Shown: positions 8,518 through 17,704 of the stretch, piece after piece
Layout: every line of letters begins with the position of its first letter
How positions within the stretch are numbered: position 1 is the stretch's first letter
Assembly: GCF_000003815.2 (NCBI RefSeq)
Contig: NC_049995.1
Coordinates: forward strand, 5,361,771-5,425,770
Direction of reading: 5' to 3'
Length of the DNA: 64,000 nt
DNA from: Branchiostoma floridae
Lineage: Eukaryota > Chordata > Leptocardii > Amphioxiformes > Branchiostomatidae
Program-made: the position numbers and the translations under genes
Notes under the pieces: generated by a model
The model's input: the letters and a program-made list of their open reading frames with translations, nothing else
What the model was told of the DNA's origin: nothing
Database searches by the model: none

Positions 8518-10170
8518 CTACAATGTAAATCGTCTAGAGATAACTCTTGATGTATACAGGGGAACATTATGATTCCTACAGTCAGCTTTGCTGCTTCCGT
8601 ACAAGTCGTTTTCAATTGGTGAAATAACGGTGTGTCGTTGATTGTTGGATACCCTGTGGTACAATCTATCCGGACAAGTACTAGTAGCGTCTGAGGCGGA
8701 TTCCAGACGGCAATGTGCAGCTAGACAGTTAGCTGTGTTCTCGTACGTGGTTACCTGTGTGTGCTTGTTGACGTTGTGACAGTAGATCTTAGATTCTATC
8801 ATGGCGACGGCGATGCTAGTACGGTTCGACTGATTCGTGCCAACGATTTGTGGAATTGTCCCTTCACTAACGGTCCTACGAGTCCTATTACCTGCCATGC
8901 TTTTCCGTACTGGGATAGCAAGGACGATGAAGTCTTCTGGATCTGCGTATGCCCTTTCTGTGATTTCTGATAAGTCATTCGGACCTGGACTGTTAGGAAT
9001 ATGGTCTTGTCCGTTGGACAACTGAGTTAGATAGTCACTATTCCTTTTGTAAACTGAGTTTATAAAGCCGGTGGTTAGCTGCATATTTGAGTGAGATCCT
9101 TCTGGGTTTTGTGGTGATTCTACACTTTGGCTTGGCCCGTGATGTTCATTATTATATTTCTTCTTGATTGTCATTTTAGTGACTACAACAACAGTCACCA
9201 CTAGAAGCAAAATGAATACAGCTATACTGGCAATTAAAATAGCGGTCATGGTGTCGATTGTCCCTTTGTTAGGTGTATTGGTGAACTTGTTTTTATAGGG
9301 AGGTGTGACTTTATGCTCATTTGGGCCAGCCAATGAGATAGTTGTGTATAGTTTAGTGTTATTCACCATCGTCGATTCATATTGTGTGCTTTTGGACTGG
9401 TTTCCTTCGGTTAATGCTAGGATGGGGAGCTTAGTTCCCGTCACTTTTTCTTCTTTCGTTGGGCAGGCTTTTAGGTCTGCCTCATGTAACGGAACATTGT
9501 GTAGGATTTTAGGACTGCTACATTTTGGCAAACCATTGAAAAGAAAGTCGTTATAAAGCAGACCATCTCTGAAAGTAGATGTACATGTGAGTGGCCAACA
9601 TTGGTGAAACGCGAGAGTCATATCTGACAACCATGACATACGACAGTCACAGTGAATCGGGTTACCATAGATATTTCTGTATCCTTTTCTCGTAGGCCTG
9701 TACATCAGTTTGGTATAATTTAAAGAATTATTTTCCAAATTCGCTTCCGAAAAGGTAGCCAGTCGGTTATAAGCGACGTTCACCGTGTATAGAAACTTTG
9801 CGCCTTTCGTGACCAAGTCAAGCCTAATAGTGGTTAACAGATTATGAGATAAATCAAGAATCATAAGTTGTTTCATGTGCTTCAAAGATTCCCACGGAAA
9901 TGTTGTGATGAGGTTATGACTGAGGTTCAGCGTACGCGTGTTGCTGAAGGAAACCCCAGATAAAGTTTGGATAGTTTGGATACGGTTGCACTGAAGAAAC
10001 ACCTGGTGCACAACGTATTTTAAACTAGTTGGTAGGCTTGTTATGTTGGAATGTGGACAATTAATCTCAGTATCAAAACCATTTCGAACATAACATTTGG
10101 TCGGAAACGATTCACCCAATACTGCACTTGATATTAGTTGGGTAAGAATGAAGAACATAAAGCATTTCAT
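8518..10170 (-). CDS. single-exon LRR transmembrane receptor-like protein (550 aa)
   Basis: An intact, intronless frame. Residues 1-19 form a hydrophobic signal peptide (MKCFMFFILTQL..). A cysteine-flanked N-terminal cap (C26, C38) leads into about three leucine-rich repeats (residues 50-140, with LNLSHNLITTF and LDLSHNLLTTI). A C-terminal LRR cap begins NPIHCDC at about 170 and ends near C236. A Thr/Ser/Asn-rich stalk with several N-glycosylation sites follows, then one membrane segment (about 309-331, ILIASIAVFILLLVV). The cytoplasmic tail of about 219 residues starts with KKKY and has no recognisable TIR or kinase domain but several tyrosines, including YENT, a Y-x-N pattern known to suit Grb2-type SH2 domains. 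The architecture suggests a cell-surface adhesion or innate-recognition receptor. The ligand is unknown and no direct orthologue is recognised. Confidence 0.85.
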   Translation of the reverse strand: MKCFMFFILTQLISSAVLGESFPTKCYVRNGFDTEINCPHSNITSLPTSLKYVVHQVFLQCNRIQTIQTLSGVSFSNTRTLNLSHNLITTFPWESLKHMKQLMILDLSHNLLTTIRLDLVTKGAKFLYTVNVAYNRLATFSEANLENNSLNYTKLMYRPTRKGYRNIYGNPIHCDCRMSWLSDMTLAFHQCWPLTCTSTFRDGLLYNDFLFNGLPKCSSPKILHNVPLHEADLKACPTKEEKVTGTKLPILALTEGNQSKSTQYESTMVNNTKLYTTISLAGPNEHKVTPPYKNKFTNTPNKGTIDTMTAILIASIAVFILLLVVTVVVVTKMTIKKKYNNEHHGPSQSVESPQNPEGSHSNMQLTTGFINSVYKRNSDYLTQLSNGQDHIPNSPGPNDLSEITERAYADPEDFIVLAIPVRKSMAGNRTRRTVSEGTIPQIVGTNQSNRTSIAVAMIESKIYCHNVNKHTQVTTYENTANCLAAHCRLESASDATSTCPDRLYHRVSNNQRHTVISPIENDLYGSSKADCRNHNVPLYTSRVISRRFTL

Positions 10171-10174
10171 CGCT

Positions 10175-11360
10175 AATTTAAAATGAAGCCGTGGAACTAT
10201 TTTGCGAAGTTGTCAATTAGTGTACGAACTACTAGTAGTTAACTGTGCAATGTTGATGAGCTCTGAAATGCTCGCTGTTGAAGGATTGCACGCACTGTCG
10301 AAAGGTCTTTATAATTATTAGAACGAGTTCGACTTGTTCTGCAGCTGATGAATATGTAAAAGTCAGTACCTGCAGTGACACATGTAATCATATGCCTGTT
10401 ATTTGGGTGGAGAGAGGATTAAATAATATAATTTATGTAAATGAGGACCTTATCTGCATACTAAATGGCAAACACAAATAATGGATTAGCTGTACATGTG
10501 GAATCATTTATGGAATGTATGGGGTCGTGGAACTCTGTGTTCTGTGGTTAAATTTGTAACATCGGCAATGCAAACGTGTGATTTAGCAGCATTTTTATGT
10601 TTTTGTTGTATATTATTTTTTTTCGCCGTCTCCAGAGGATGTCATTCATAAAATAATGTCAGAATGTGGCCTAAGTTGTGACTATTCATATAAAATGAAT
10701 GCATCTTTGTCAATAAAATGGTTCATTGTATTTACTATGATTATTTTCACCATGGCACTAAGGGAATCCTATGGACAAATATATGACTCCTAAGACTCAT
10801 ATAGATAACTCAGTAAGTTATAGGACCTACCAAAATACAATCCAATCTCTAAAATAATAATTGGATAAAAACGGAGATTTCATTGTATTGATTATTGTTT
10901 ACCAGGATGTCTAACCTTCATAAATCTAAGTATAGAACCTATTAACGTACCATTTAGCTAACACTGCTGCCAACTTGGGTCTTCTTGTGTTGATATATGT
11001 TTGAAGAAGAGCGAGAAAAGGGAAACCGTCACTACACCGACTCCTTGTACGTGACGATTGCTTGATCTTTCGCTCCTAATGAAAGTTCGCAAGTGGAAAA
11101 GAAAATGGGCAGGAAGACATTACAGGATGAAGAAATGGGTTAAGGAGGACAATATCTCGCAAAATATTACTTCTCATTCTATACTTACAAAACGCTGTGG
11201 CTAGTTAAGGGCACCGCCCTTGCTTTCCTTATTTTCTCACAACACTTTATGTTTATGAAAAATGCTACAGGTGGGACTTTACCCCTTGGTTAGAAAGTGG
11301 CTGTCGCGTCACAACATTAGACAGAAAAACATCTAGTATAAAATGTAACAATTCAACTTC
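10175..11360. other. intergenic region upstream of the LRR gene
   Basis: AT-rich. It should contain the LRR gene promoter (minus strand), but no clear core motif or exon was found. Confidence 0.35.
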
Positions 11361-11365
11361 GGTGT

Positions 11366-11749
11366 TAGCCTGGTTACCAAACCCCAGCCCGATCTCAAGT
11401 ATCTATCGTGCATGGGTCTGGCTGGATGGGATAGGAACTCTTCTCAATTTTGCCCCTTATAGTGGGCAAAAAACTCCACCAATAGAACAGCACAGGATCA
11501 GCAGGAGGTAAAGACCCCCAACTGTACTTTTTGAATCCATAACAGTGACCACTAAGTACCTGATTCGCTACTGTGATAGCCTGCTGACCAACTGTGGTGT
11601 GTTGTAGCTGGCTACCTGTGGTGAGAGTGGTCATCAATCCTAAGTTCTCCTCCCTCTGATCAAGGGCCTTCGAGAACCTTTCTACAGCCATCCTGCCAGA
11701 CCCCAACACGAAAGATATATTTTGAGGTTGGGGTATGGTACCCAGGCTA
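11366..11749. mobile_element. MITE with TAGCCTGG-type ends
   Basis: The terminal repeats TAGCCTGGTTACCAAACCCC (11366) and the inverse of TAGCCTGGGTACCATACCCC (ending 11749) match over about 24 bases with few differences. The interior holds a 104-codon open frame on the minus strand with no recognisable domain, treated here as non-coding. The ends are shared with the elements at 26562 and 44547. Confidence 0.65.
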
Positions 11750-11936
11750 CTGCGGTGTTAGAATGGTTGGATGGCTGATGAAGCCAGCTAGCCAGGCCCT
11801 CAGACAGGTGAAGTCAGATATAAAGCCACTGTCACTGTTCTTGTATTCCGTGTAATTTTTATAAGTTTTTTTTTCTAAATTCAAGCCTGTCACCAAATTC
11901 AGTAACATTGGGATATCCAGATATCCGGTACCGTAG

Positions 11937-12220
11937 TAACCTGGAATCCAGTCTACCGTGGATTGGCCAGGCTACCTTCGGGACAGGAGGGTCTTTCCAC
12001 TGCCGGGGTAATCTTTCACACCCGGTAGGAGTTTTGCACGGTGGGTGTTAATTTTTGCCATGCTGGCCGGCTAATTATCCCACTGGGCAAAAGTCTAACC
12101 GCGTGAAAATCCTACCGGGTGTGAATGGTTACCCCGGCGGCTGGAAGCTTCACTGGCCCCGTACAAAGCCTGCACTAACTACGGTAGGCCGAGCCAGTAG
12201 TAGACTGGGTTCCAGGTAAG
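11937..12220. mobile_element. foldback MITE with 8-bp target-site duplication
   Basis: The sequence TACCGTAG flanks both sides (11929-11936 and 12221-12228). The ends (TAACCTGGAATCCAGTCTAC and the inverse of CTTACCTGGAACCCAGTCTAC) match. Inside, a second inverted pair (CCGGGGTAA...CACACCCGGTAGGA and its inverse) shows that the two arms pair over most of the length. The 8-bp duplication fits hAT-type transposition. Confidence 0.75.
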
Positions 12221-12494
12221 TACCGTAGACGACAATGACATCTAGAGTAAGACATTAAGTTGTCGTCTCCATGACGTCTTACAACTTTTTTGGCTTTCTA
12301 AATGACCAATGCAAGAACGGAATGTTTGCTGTCATTTGTGACCTAACTCGCCGAACAAAATGCCTTACTCTTACAGTTATTACATGCACGTCTGTAACAT
12401 GAATTACCGTTGTTGGATTTTTTCTTTTCTATTTGATGTCATGGTTGTAAGAAAAGTCCCCAGTTTCTAAATTTAGGTCATAACATCCTCTTAC

Positions 12495-12680
12495 CCGTGG
12501 TCCCTGCCAAGAATCATATATTGGGGAAACTGAGCGCTCGCTCAAGACTAGGTTCTTGGAGCACAGGAGGAAGAGTTCGGTCTCGTCGGTGGTGTCGCAG
12601 CACATCAATATTGAGTCACCGGAACATTTCATCACCTTGGACAAAGTACAAATATTGGACATCCTCTTACTACTTAGAGG
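12495..12680 (-). CDS. candidate isolated coding exon, unknown protein
   Basis: On the minus strand a pyrimidine-rich acceptor (TTACCCCTCTAAG) precedes an open frame that ends GGACCACGG|GTAAGA, a strong donor. The frame encodes about 61 residues including MSNICTLSKVMKCSGDSI and YDSWQGPR; synonymous sites are GC-rich compared with the AT-rich surroundings. The frame stays open a further 22 codons past the donor. No partner exons were found, so this may be a fragment of a duplicated gene or an exon of a gene with distant exons. The family is not recognised. Confidence 0.4.
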
Positions 12681-12729
12681 GGTAACAAAAATGAAACACC
12701 ATACCCTCGGATAGCCAAAGAAAGCCCGA

Positions 12730-12990
12730 TGGTTCCGGTAGCACTGTCAGCAGTGAGCATTTGGTCATATTGGGCAGAGCTTAGGGTGGCGTCATCATGG
12801 CTTTATTCATCAGGTACCACACGCACATCATCTCTAGCTCTCCATACCCAGACTGACCTGATTGTCTGCCATGGAGCAATTACAGTTTCTCAAAGATTGC
12901 TATTTTGTTTTGTATCTGTAGGTAGGTTTATTTCGATCTTAAAACGCCATTGAATGGTACATTAAAAGCACTACCTACTGTAACAGTTTT
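12730..12990. repeat. third copy of the 7.7-8.2 kb repeat
   Basis: Shared words in the same order as 7655-7860 include ATTGGGCAGAGCTT, a GTCATCA core, CTAGCTCTC.ATACC.AG..TG.CCTGA, and TCTGTAGGTAGGTT. It is a diverged dispersed repeat of unknown class. Confidence 0.6.
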
Positions 12991-13050
12991 TACTGACATA
13001 ATGTGTTCACGAAAGCAATGTTATGGGATTCGGTGGCGATTTCGGTTTTT

Positions 13051-13480
13051 GTGACGATTTTAATTATTGGTGGCGATTGAAGTTTTTCACGATTTTTTTC
13101 TTCTAATTTTGGCGGCGATTTTCAATTTTGCTGGCGATTTCAATTTCGGTAGCGATTTCAATTTTGATGGCAATTTCAATTTGGCGTCGATTTTAATTTG
13201 GGGCACGAGTTCCAATTTTAGTGAAGGTACAATACATGTACAAAGCTTTGCGTGTGATGTAAGGAAGAAATGTGTAGATTTTGTCAAATGTTGTGACGAT
13301 TTTAATTATTGGTAGCGATTGTTTTTTCACGATTTTTAAAACATTTTGGTTGTGATTTTCAATTTGGCTTGTGATTTCAATTTTGCTGGCGATTTTAATT
13401 TCGGTAGCGATTTCAATTTTGATGGCAATTTCAATTTGGCGGCAATTTCAATTTGGAGCACAATTTCCAATTTTGACGTT
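13051..13480. repeat. 18-bp minisatellite within a duplicated 242-bp unit
   Basis: The motif GGCGATTTCAATTTTG(N)2 repeats at about 18-bp spacing in two blocks (about 13110-13220 and 13345-13470). Both blocks start with the same leader GTGACGATTTTAATTATTGG (13051 and 13293), so the whole unit was duplicated. Frames reading DFNF or LKLPSKLKS on either strand are products of the repeat. A C-rich, CCCCC-containing stretch follows at 13490-13610. Confidence 0.85.
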
Positions 13481-13619
13481 GTCACAGCGTTCTCGTCCCC
13501 CCGTGATCTCGCCCCCCCCCCGAGCGGCGAGAACACTAGCGTTTTCGCCCCCCTTTAGCGTTGTCGCCCCCCCTCTCATACCCGCCAGTGTTTTCGTCCC
13601 CCTTAAGAACACTGCTTCT

Positions 13620-14266
13620 CGGAGGGTTCTCAAGAGCAACTGGTTACTACATAAATCAACTATAAATCAACACCATCTATGGTACGGAATACGTCAGCTA
13701 TATGTTTTCAATTTGTCACAGTATTTTCTATCTTATGCAGGAAACATTTCCAAAGCAGTAACAAAAACACAAGTGAATAATAGTTTCTCATTATAAACAC
13801 TATCTACGCGCAAGTTCATATACCTATTGCGAAATGCTACAAAACACTGGTAAAGTTCCAGAAACACGGGTAAAACACCAGTTCCTAAATACTAGAAAAA
13901 CAGTCATATTGGAGGTGAAGATACCCATAGGCTAGGTGCTATATGCGATATTCTAATGAATACCTTATCTACATAACTAATAAAGACATTTTATACTTCT
14001 TTTGTGGTCAATTCATGGTAGAGGCTTCATATTGGAGATATATAGGTTGCTTGAGGACAGGTGAATACAATGAAATACATCTTATGTCGAGACCCAATGT
14101 TAGGACATTTGCATAAATCAAAAGAACTTAGAGGTGTTGGCTATCAAGTTGCTAGTAGTTGTACAGTAGCCAAACAGTAGAAGGGCTGTGCATAAAGCTT
14201 GATTTAATTAGGCAAGTATCATTATTAATAGACCTGTACCTGAATTCCTCATCCAAAGACACTTTT
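13620..14266. other. intergenic, 3' side of the first zinc-finger gene
   Basis: AT-rich, no gene seen. The 3' UTR of the minus-strand zinc-finger gene at 14267 should lie here. Confidence 0.3.
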
Positions 14267-15073
14267 CTACCTGTTATGTTTTTTCATATGCCTGTACAAG
14301 TTAGCTGTAGTATCAGTCCTATAACAACATTCCCCACATAAGTAGGGCTTTTCTCCGGTGTGTTTGTTCATGTGCTGTTTCAGGCAGTACTTTCGCGTTG
14401 ATGAATACTCGCACTTGTCACACTTGTAGGGTTTCACGCTCGAGTGTGTTCTCTTGTGTGCGGACAGGTTCGCCCTAACAGCTGTCATGTACCCACACTC
14501 CACGCATATGTAGGGTTTCTCCCCAGTGTGGTTGATCATGACGTGTTGAAGGAGATCACCTTTCCGTGCAGCAGAAAACTCGCACTGGTTACATCTGTAC
14601 GGTTTCTCGCCCGTATGTTTTCTCATGTGTACAGATAGTGCAGACCTTACGGCGGTCCTGTATCCGCACTCCCCACACATGTGAGGTCTCTCACTGGTGT
14701 GTTTTATCATAATGTGTTGGTCCAAGTCGCCCTTTTGTGCAGCGGAGTAGTCACACTGGTCACACTTGTAGGGTTTCTCACCGGTGTGTTTTCTCATGTG
14801 ACGTGAAAGGTGGGACTTGTAAGGTGCCACGTAGCCACACTCCTTACAAGCATATTTCCCCACAAACCTGGTCCTCTTCTCCTTACAGTGTAGAGGAGAT
14901 GAGACTCTTTCCTCAGGTTTGATTGACATTTCTGTCCAAGACACGTCATCATCCTGTTGCCTTTTCATGTCAGCCGTCTGGTTGTCTACTAGTACGTATC
15001 TTGTCTCCTTCTCAGGATGACAAGTAGGCACATGCAGGTTCTCAATGGGTGGTGCACATGTTGGCTCCTCCAT
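14267..15073 (-). CDS. C2H2 zinc-finger protein, seven fingers (268 aa)
   Basis: An acidic N-terminal region of about 75 residues without a recognised KRAB, SCAN or BTB domain is followed by seven consecutive C2H2 fingers, joined mostly by HTGEKPY-type linkers. Fingers alternate between a CGY..A type (e.g. CGECGYRTAVRSALSVH) and a CDQC type (e.g. CDQCDYSAAQKGDLDQH). All Cys and His ligands appear present. The C-terminus stops right after the last finger (HMKKHNR), as is common in this class. The ATG is preceded on the minus strand by a possible acceptor (GGTATTAG), so a spliced 5' UTR is likely. The expected role is sequence-specific DNA binding in the nucleus; the target is unknown. It is a close paralogue of the gene ending at 17705, sharing finger types. 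Confidence 0.88.
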   Translation of the reverse strand: MEEPTCAPPIENLHVPTCHPEKETRYVLVDNQTADMKRQQDDDVSWTEMSIKPEERVSSPLHCKEKRTRFVGKYACKECGYVAPYKSHLSRHMRKHTGEKPYKCDQCDYSAAQKGDLDQHIMIKHTSERPHMCGECGYRTAVRSALSVHMRKHTGEKPYRCNQCEFSAARKGDLLQHVMINHTGEKPYICVECGYMTAVRANLSAHKRTHSSVKPYKCDKCEYSSTRKYCLKQHMNKHTGEKPYLCGECCYRTDTTANLYRHMKKHNR

Positions 15074-15074
15074 G

Positions 15075-15720
15075 TTCTAATACCTTTCAGAGATATTGAA
15101 ATATAAATTATAAATCAAGAATGAGATTTTTTTTCTTTCATTATTCATTTCAATTAGGATATACTCTAGAAAAAATTACATAGAACAAATTAACATGTTC
15201 AGCCATGCAAAAGCATTAACTGGCAGTGCTTCTATATATATATATAAAGAAAAAACCTTTCTGTACACAATTGTCTCATAAACTGTTATTTTCCTGTGCC
15301 ATAATTTCAATTTTGTATCGTTTAGGAAATATGTGTGTTAAGTAGGATCACGGAAGACAGTGAGGCGAAATAGCTACAATGTAAATTCTCAAGCTAATAT
15401 TGTGGATCTTAAGAAACTCAATATTTTCTATCTAAAACAATAGCTAGTACATTTCTATCACTTGATCGATATACATTCCTCTTTTTTTCGACCTCCCCCT
15501 TTCGCCTCCTCCGCTAGTTGTCTCGCGTTCGGACATATAATGTGGCAAACGCATGACCCAATGAGCGAAAGTAACGAGTACAGAGCTTACCTATTGGTTA
15601 AAAATTAGCCTATTGATGTTTGAAAGGCGTCAAAAATCTCATTTCATTCTCCCAGCAAGCGAAATGGTGGATGACACCGGAAGTATGCAAGCTAAGGCCG
15701 AGTAAGGGTCAAAGTTGACA
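15075..15720 (-). promoter_or_regulatory. candidate promoter and 5' UTR exon of the seven-finger gene
   Basis: Read on the minus strand, 15500-15720 is less AT-rich than its surroundings and holds an ETS-like CTTCCGG, CCAAT boxes, and a good donor (CAATAG|GTAAGC, exon end at 15591). With the acceptor just before 15073 this suggests a non-coding first exon and a 0.5-kb intron. A (TA)n run lies near 15237. Confidence 0.35.
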
Positions 15721-16980
15721 GACCTGATGACCCACGTCAAACCACACGTCACAGCAGAACGCTTTCATCAAGCACTCGTTTAGATCCGGATATAGATGAC
15801 AAAAGAACTTTCTCATAAAAAAATTATCTTGTATAGATGTTTCTCAGTATTCAACTCTTTTGAAGATTACCCGTTCTGTTTTGGGGGTTTCAGCGCACTC
15901 TACAGTAACGTTACACACTTACACTGTACACACTTTAATACAGAATAGTACAGACAGACGAAGACACAGTACTTAAGGTGATTTAAGAATATGACAACAT
16001 GTCAGCTATATTGAAATGATTAACACTTATCCTACTGGTTGAAAGTTGAACCGTAATTTCCAACACAAAAATTGGTCTGATCATGACCCAAATTTTGAGC
16101 AGTGCAACAACCTTGGTCTTATGATAAGGTTAGGTTTCTTGGACACAAATGCCCAAGTTAGAAGTTTCACATAGCATACAGTCCCACTGGAGAAATTTAT
16201 AATCTTTGACACAAAATAAGAATAAATTTATTTGCAAGAGGAAAATGATGATCCATCTACATCAGGGTTTACAATTATCCCTAAAAGAGATGGGGGCCAA
16301 GTAGACTTCCTGTAACTTATGTTCCACTGTTCATCGGGGCAATTGTTCTATCTGCATAAAGTGGTTGTGACCATTAACTATGAATTGATATGTACATGAA
16401 CATGAAATGCATCATAGCTAAAACAAAGACCAGAGAGTGAACAGATGATTCAAAGTCATGTTTATTTACAAATTACTTCAAGGCTACAAAATACAACAGG
16501 CTAGGAGTAGAATCAAAGGGCAGTCATTTATTGCTATGACAGTAAATGACTGGAATGCCCAACCCTGCCAAATGGTTGAAGCAAAAATGTGACTTATAAA
16601 AATAACACAAAAACAATGTTCCACAGACAATTGAAAAACACCACGTACAAAACGTGAACACTGACTGGGGCTCTACAGGCAGTACCCACCCAAATTATCA
16701 AAGACGGTATTCAGAAACTACATGTATGTGATGGTGTCCATTGTTGACATGTCAACAAGCATTGCTAAACTGTATTTGTGTGACATACACTCTGAAAGTT
16801 GAAACAGTAAATACATCTCAACATCTTAATGCTCACACTTGATGGTACACTTTTTTTACAAGTACTACTACATATGAAGGGATACAAACATTGTACACCA
16901 CCACCATCTACCATTACTACTACTACTACCATTACCCAGAAAAGTGCCACTGGTTTATTACCAATACTTTTAGTTGTACA
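15720..16980. other. inter-gene spacer between zinc-finger genes
   Basis: No gene or clear repeat recognised. A CAC/TAC-rich run lies at 16895-16935. Confidence 0.3.
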
Positions 16981-17290
16981 GTCTTTCTTGCCCTTCTGTG
17001 CAGCAGAATAGTTTTAGTGATCAAAATTATGTCCTAGTCTGTAGTTTTCACATGAGCACATGTTATGAAAAACATATCAGCTATTCTATGTAAACACTAG
17101 CCAAATATTCAGAGTTCCTCCTGATTGTGTTTGATCACGAGTTTCTTCATATTACCTCTCTGAGTGGCCAGTCACAATGGTCATATTTATATGGTTTTTC
17201 ACCGGTGTGTTTCTTCATATGTCTGGTTAGGTAAGGCCTTTTGGCTGTTTTGTATCCATACTCCCAACACGCACATAGCTTCTCAATCTG
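16981..17290 (-). pseudogene. decayed C2H2 zinc-finger array
   Basis: Minus-strand translations show broken fingers in tandem. YGYKTAKRPYLTRHMKKHTG with a good HTGEKPYK linker lies at about 17195-17280, but its first ligands are CACWEYGY. Next comes a frameshifted finger ending RGNMKKLVIKHN (17113-17190), then MCSCENYRLGH, then a stop and NYSAAQKG (16981-17030). Stops and frameshifts exclude function. The finger types match the neighbouring intact genes, so this is the remnant of a paralogue or of a longer array. Confidence 0.75.
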
Positions 17291-17297
17291 TTCCTCA

Positions 17298-17686
17298 TAG
17301 GGGTGGGTACCGGTACAAAAAATTCAGGTCCAGGTACGGTCCAGGTCTGGACCTGAACATGGACCTTATTATTTATGAATGGGCGATGCTCAAAACAATG
17401 GCTTATTTCACTAAAAATTAATCTGTTTGGTGGAGTATTATATCTTCACCTAAACAACGCTAACTGCCTCTGTCAAGTTGAACTGTAGAAACTCGGTAAA
17501 CATGATTACAATGTATTAACTCTCCTCTACTTCGCTCTTCGCATTATATCGTTGGACCAATAAGCCTCAAAACACCTGTTGCCGTAGTGCCGGTATAATA
17601 AGTACGTTTTAATAAGTGAATTTTTTTCAGTTCCCGTTTATCTGGACCGGTCCAACAAGAAAAACAGGTTTCTACCGTTACACCTA
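17298..17686. mobile_element. hAT-like element beside the zinc-finger relic
   Basis: It starts TAGGGGTGGGTACCGGTAC and ends with an imperfect inverse (..GTTACACCTA). Possible 8-bp target duplications, GTTCCTCA and GTCTCTCA, match at 6 of 8 bases. A subterminal palindromic stretch of CAGGTCCAGG/CCTGGACCTG words is shared with an inverted relative near 55950-56050. No transposase is seen. Confidence 0.5.
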
Positions 17687-17704
17687 GTCTCTCATGTTTT
17701 ACTA

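Noticed and set aside
11395..11709. 104-codon minus-strand frame
   Set aside because: Lies wholly inside a MITE, lacks splice or domain support, and the peptide is not recognised.
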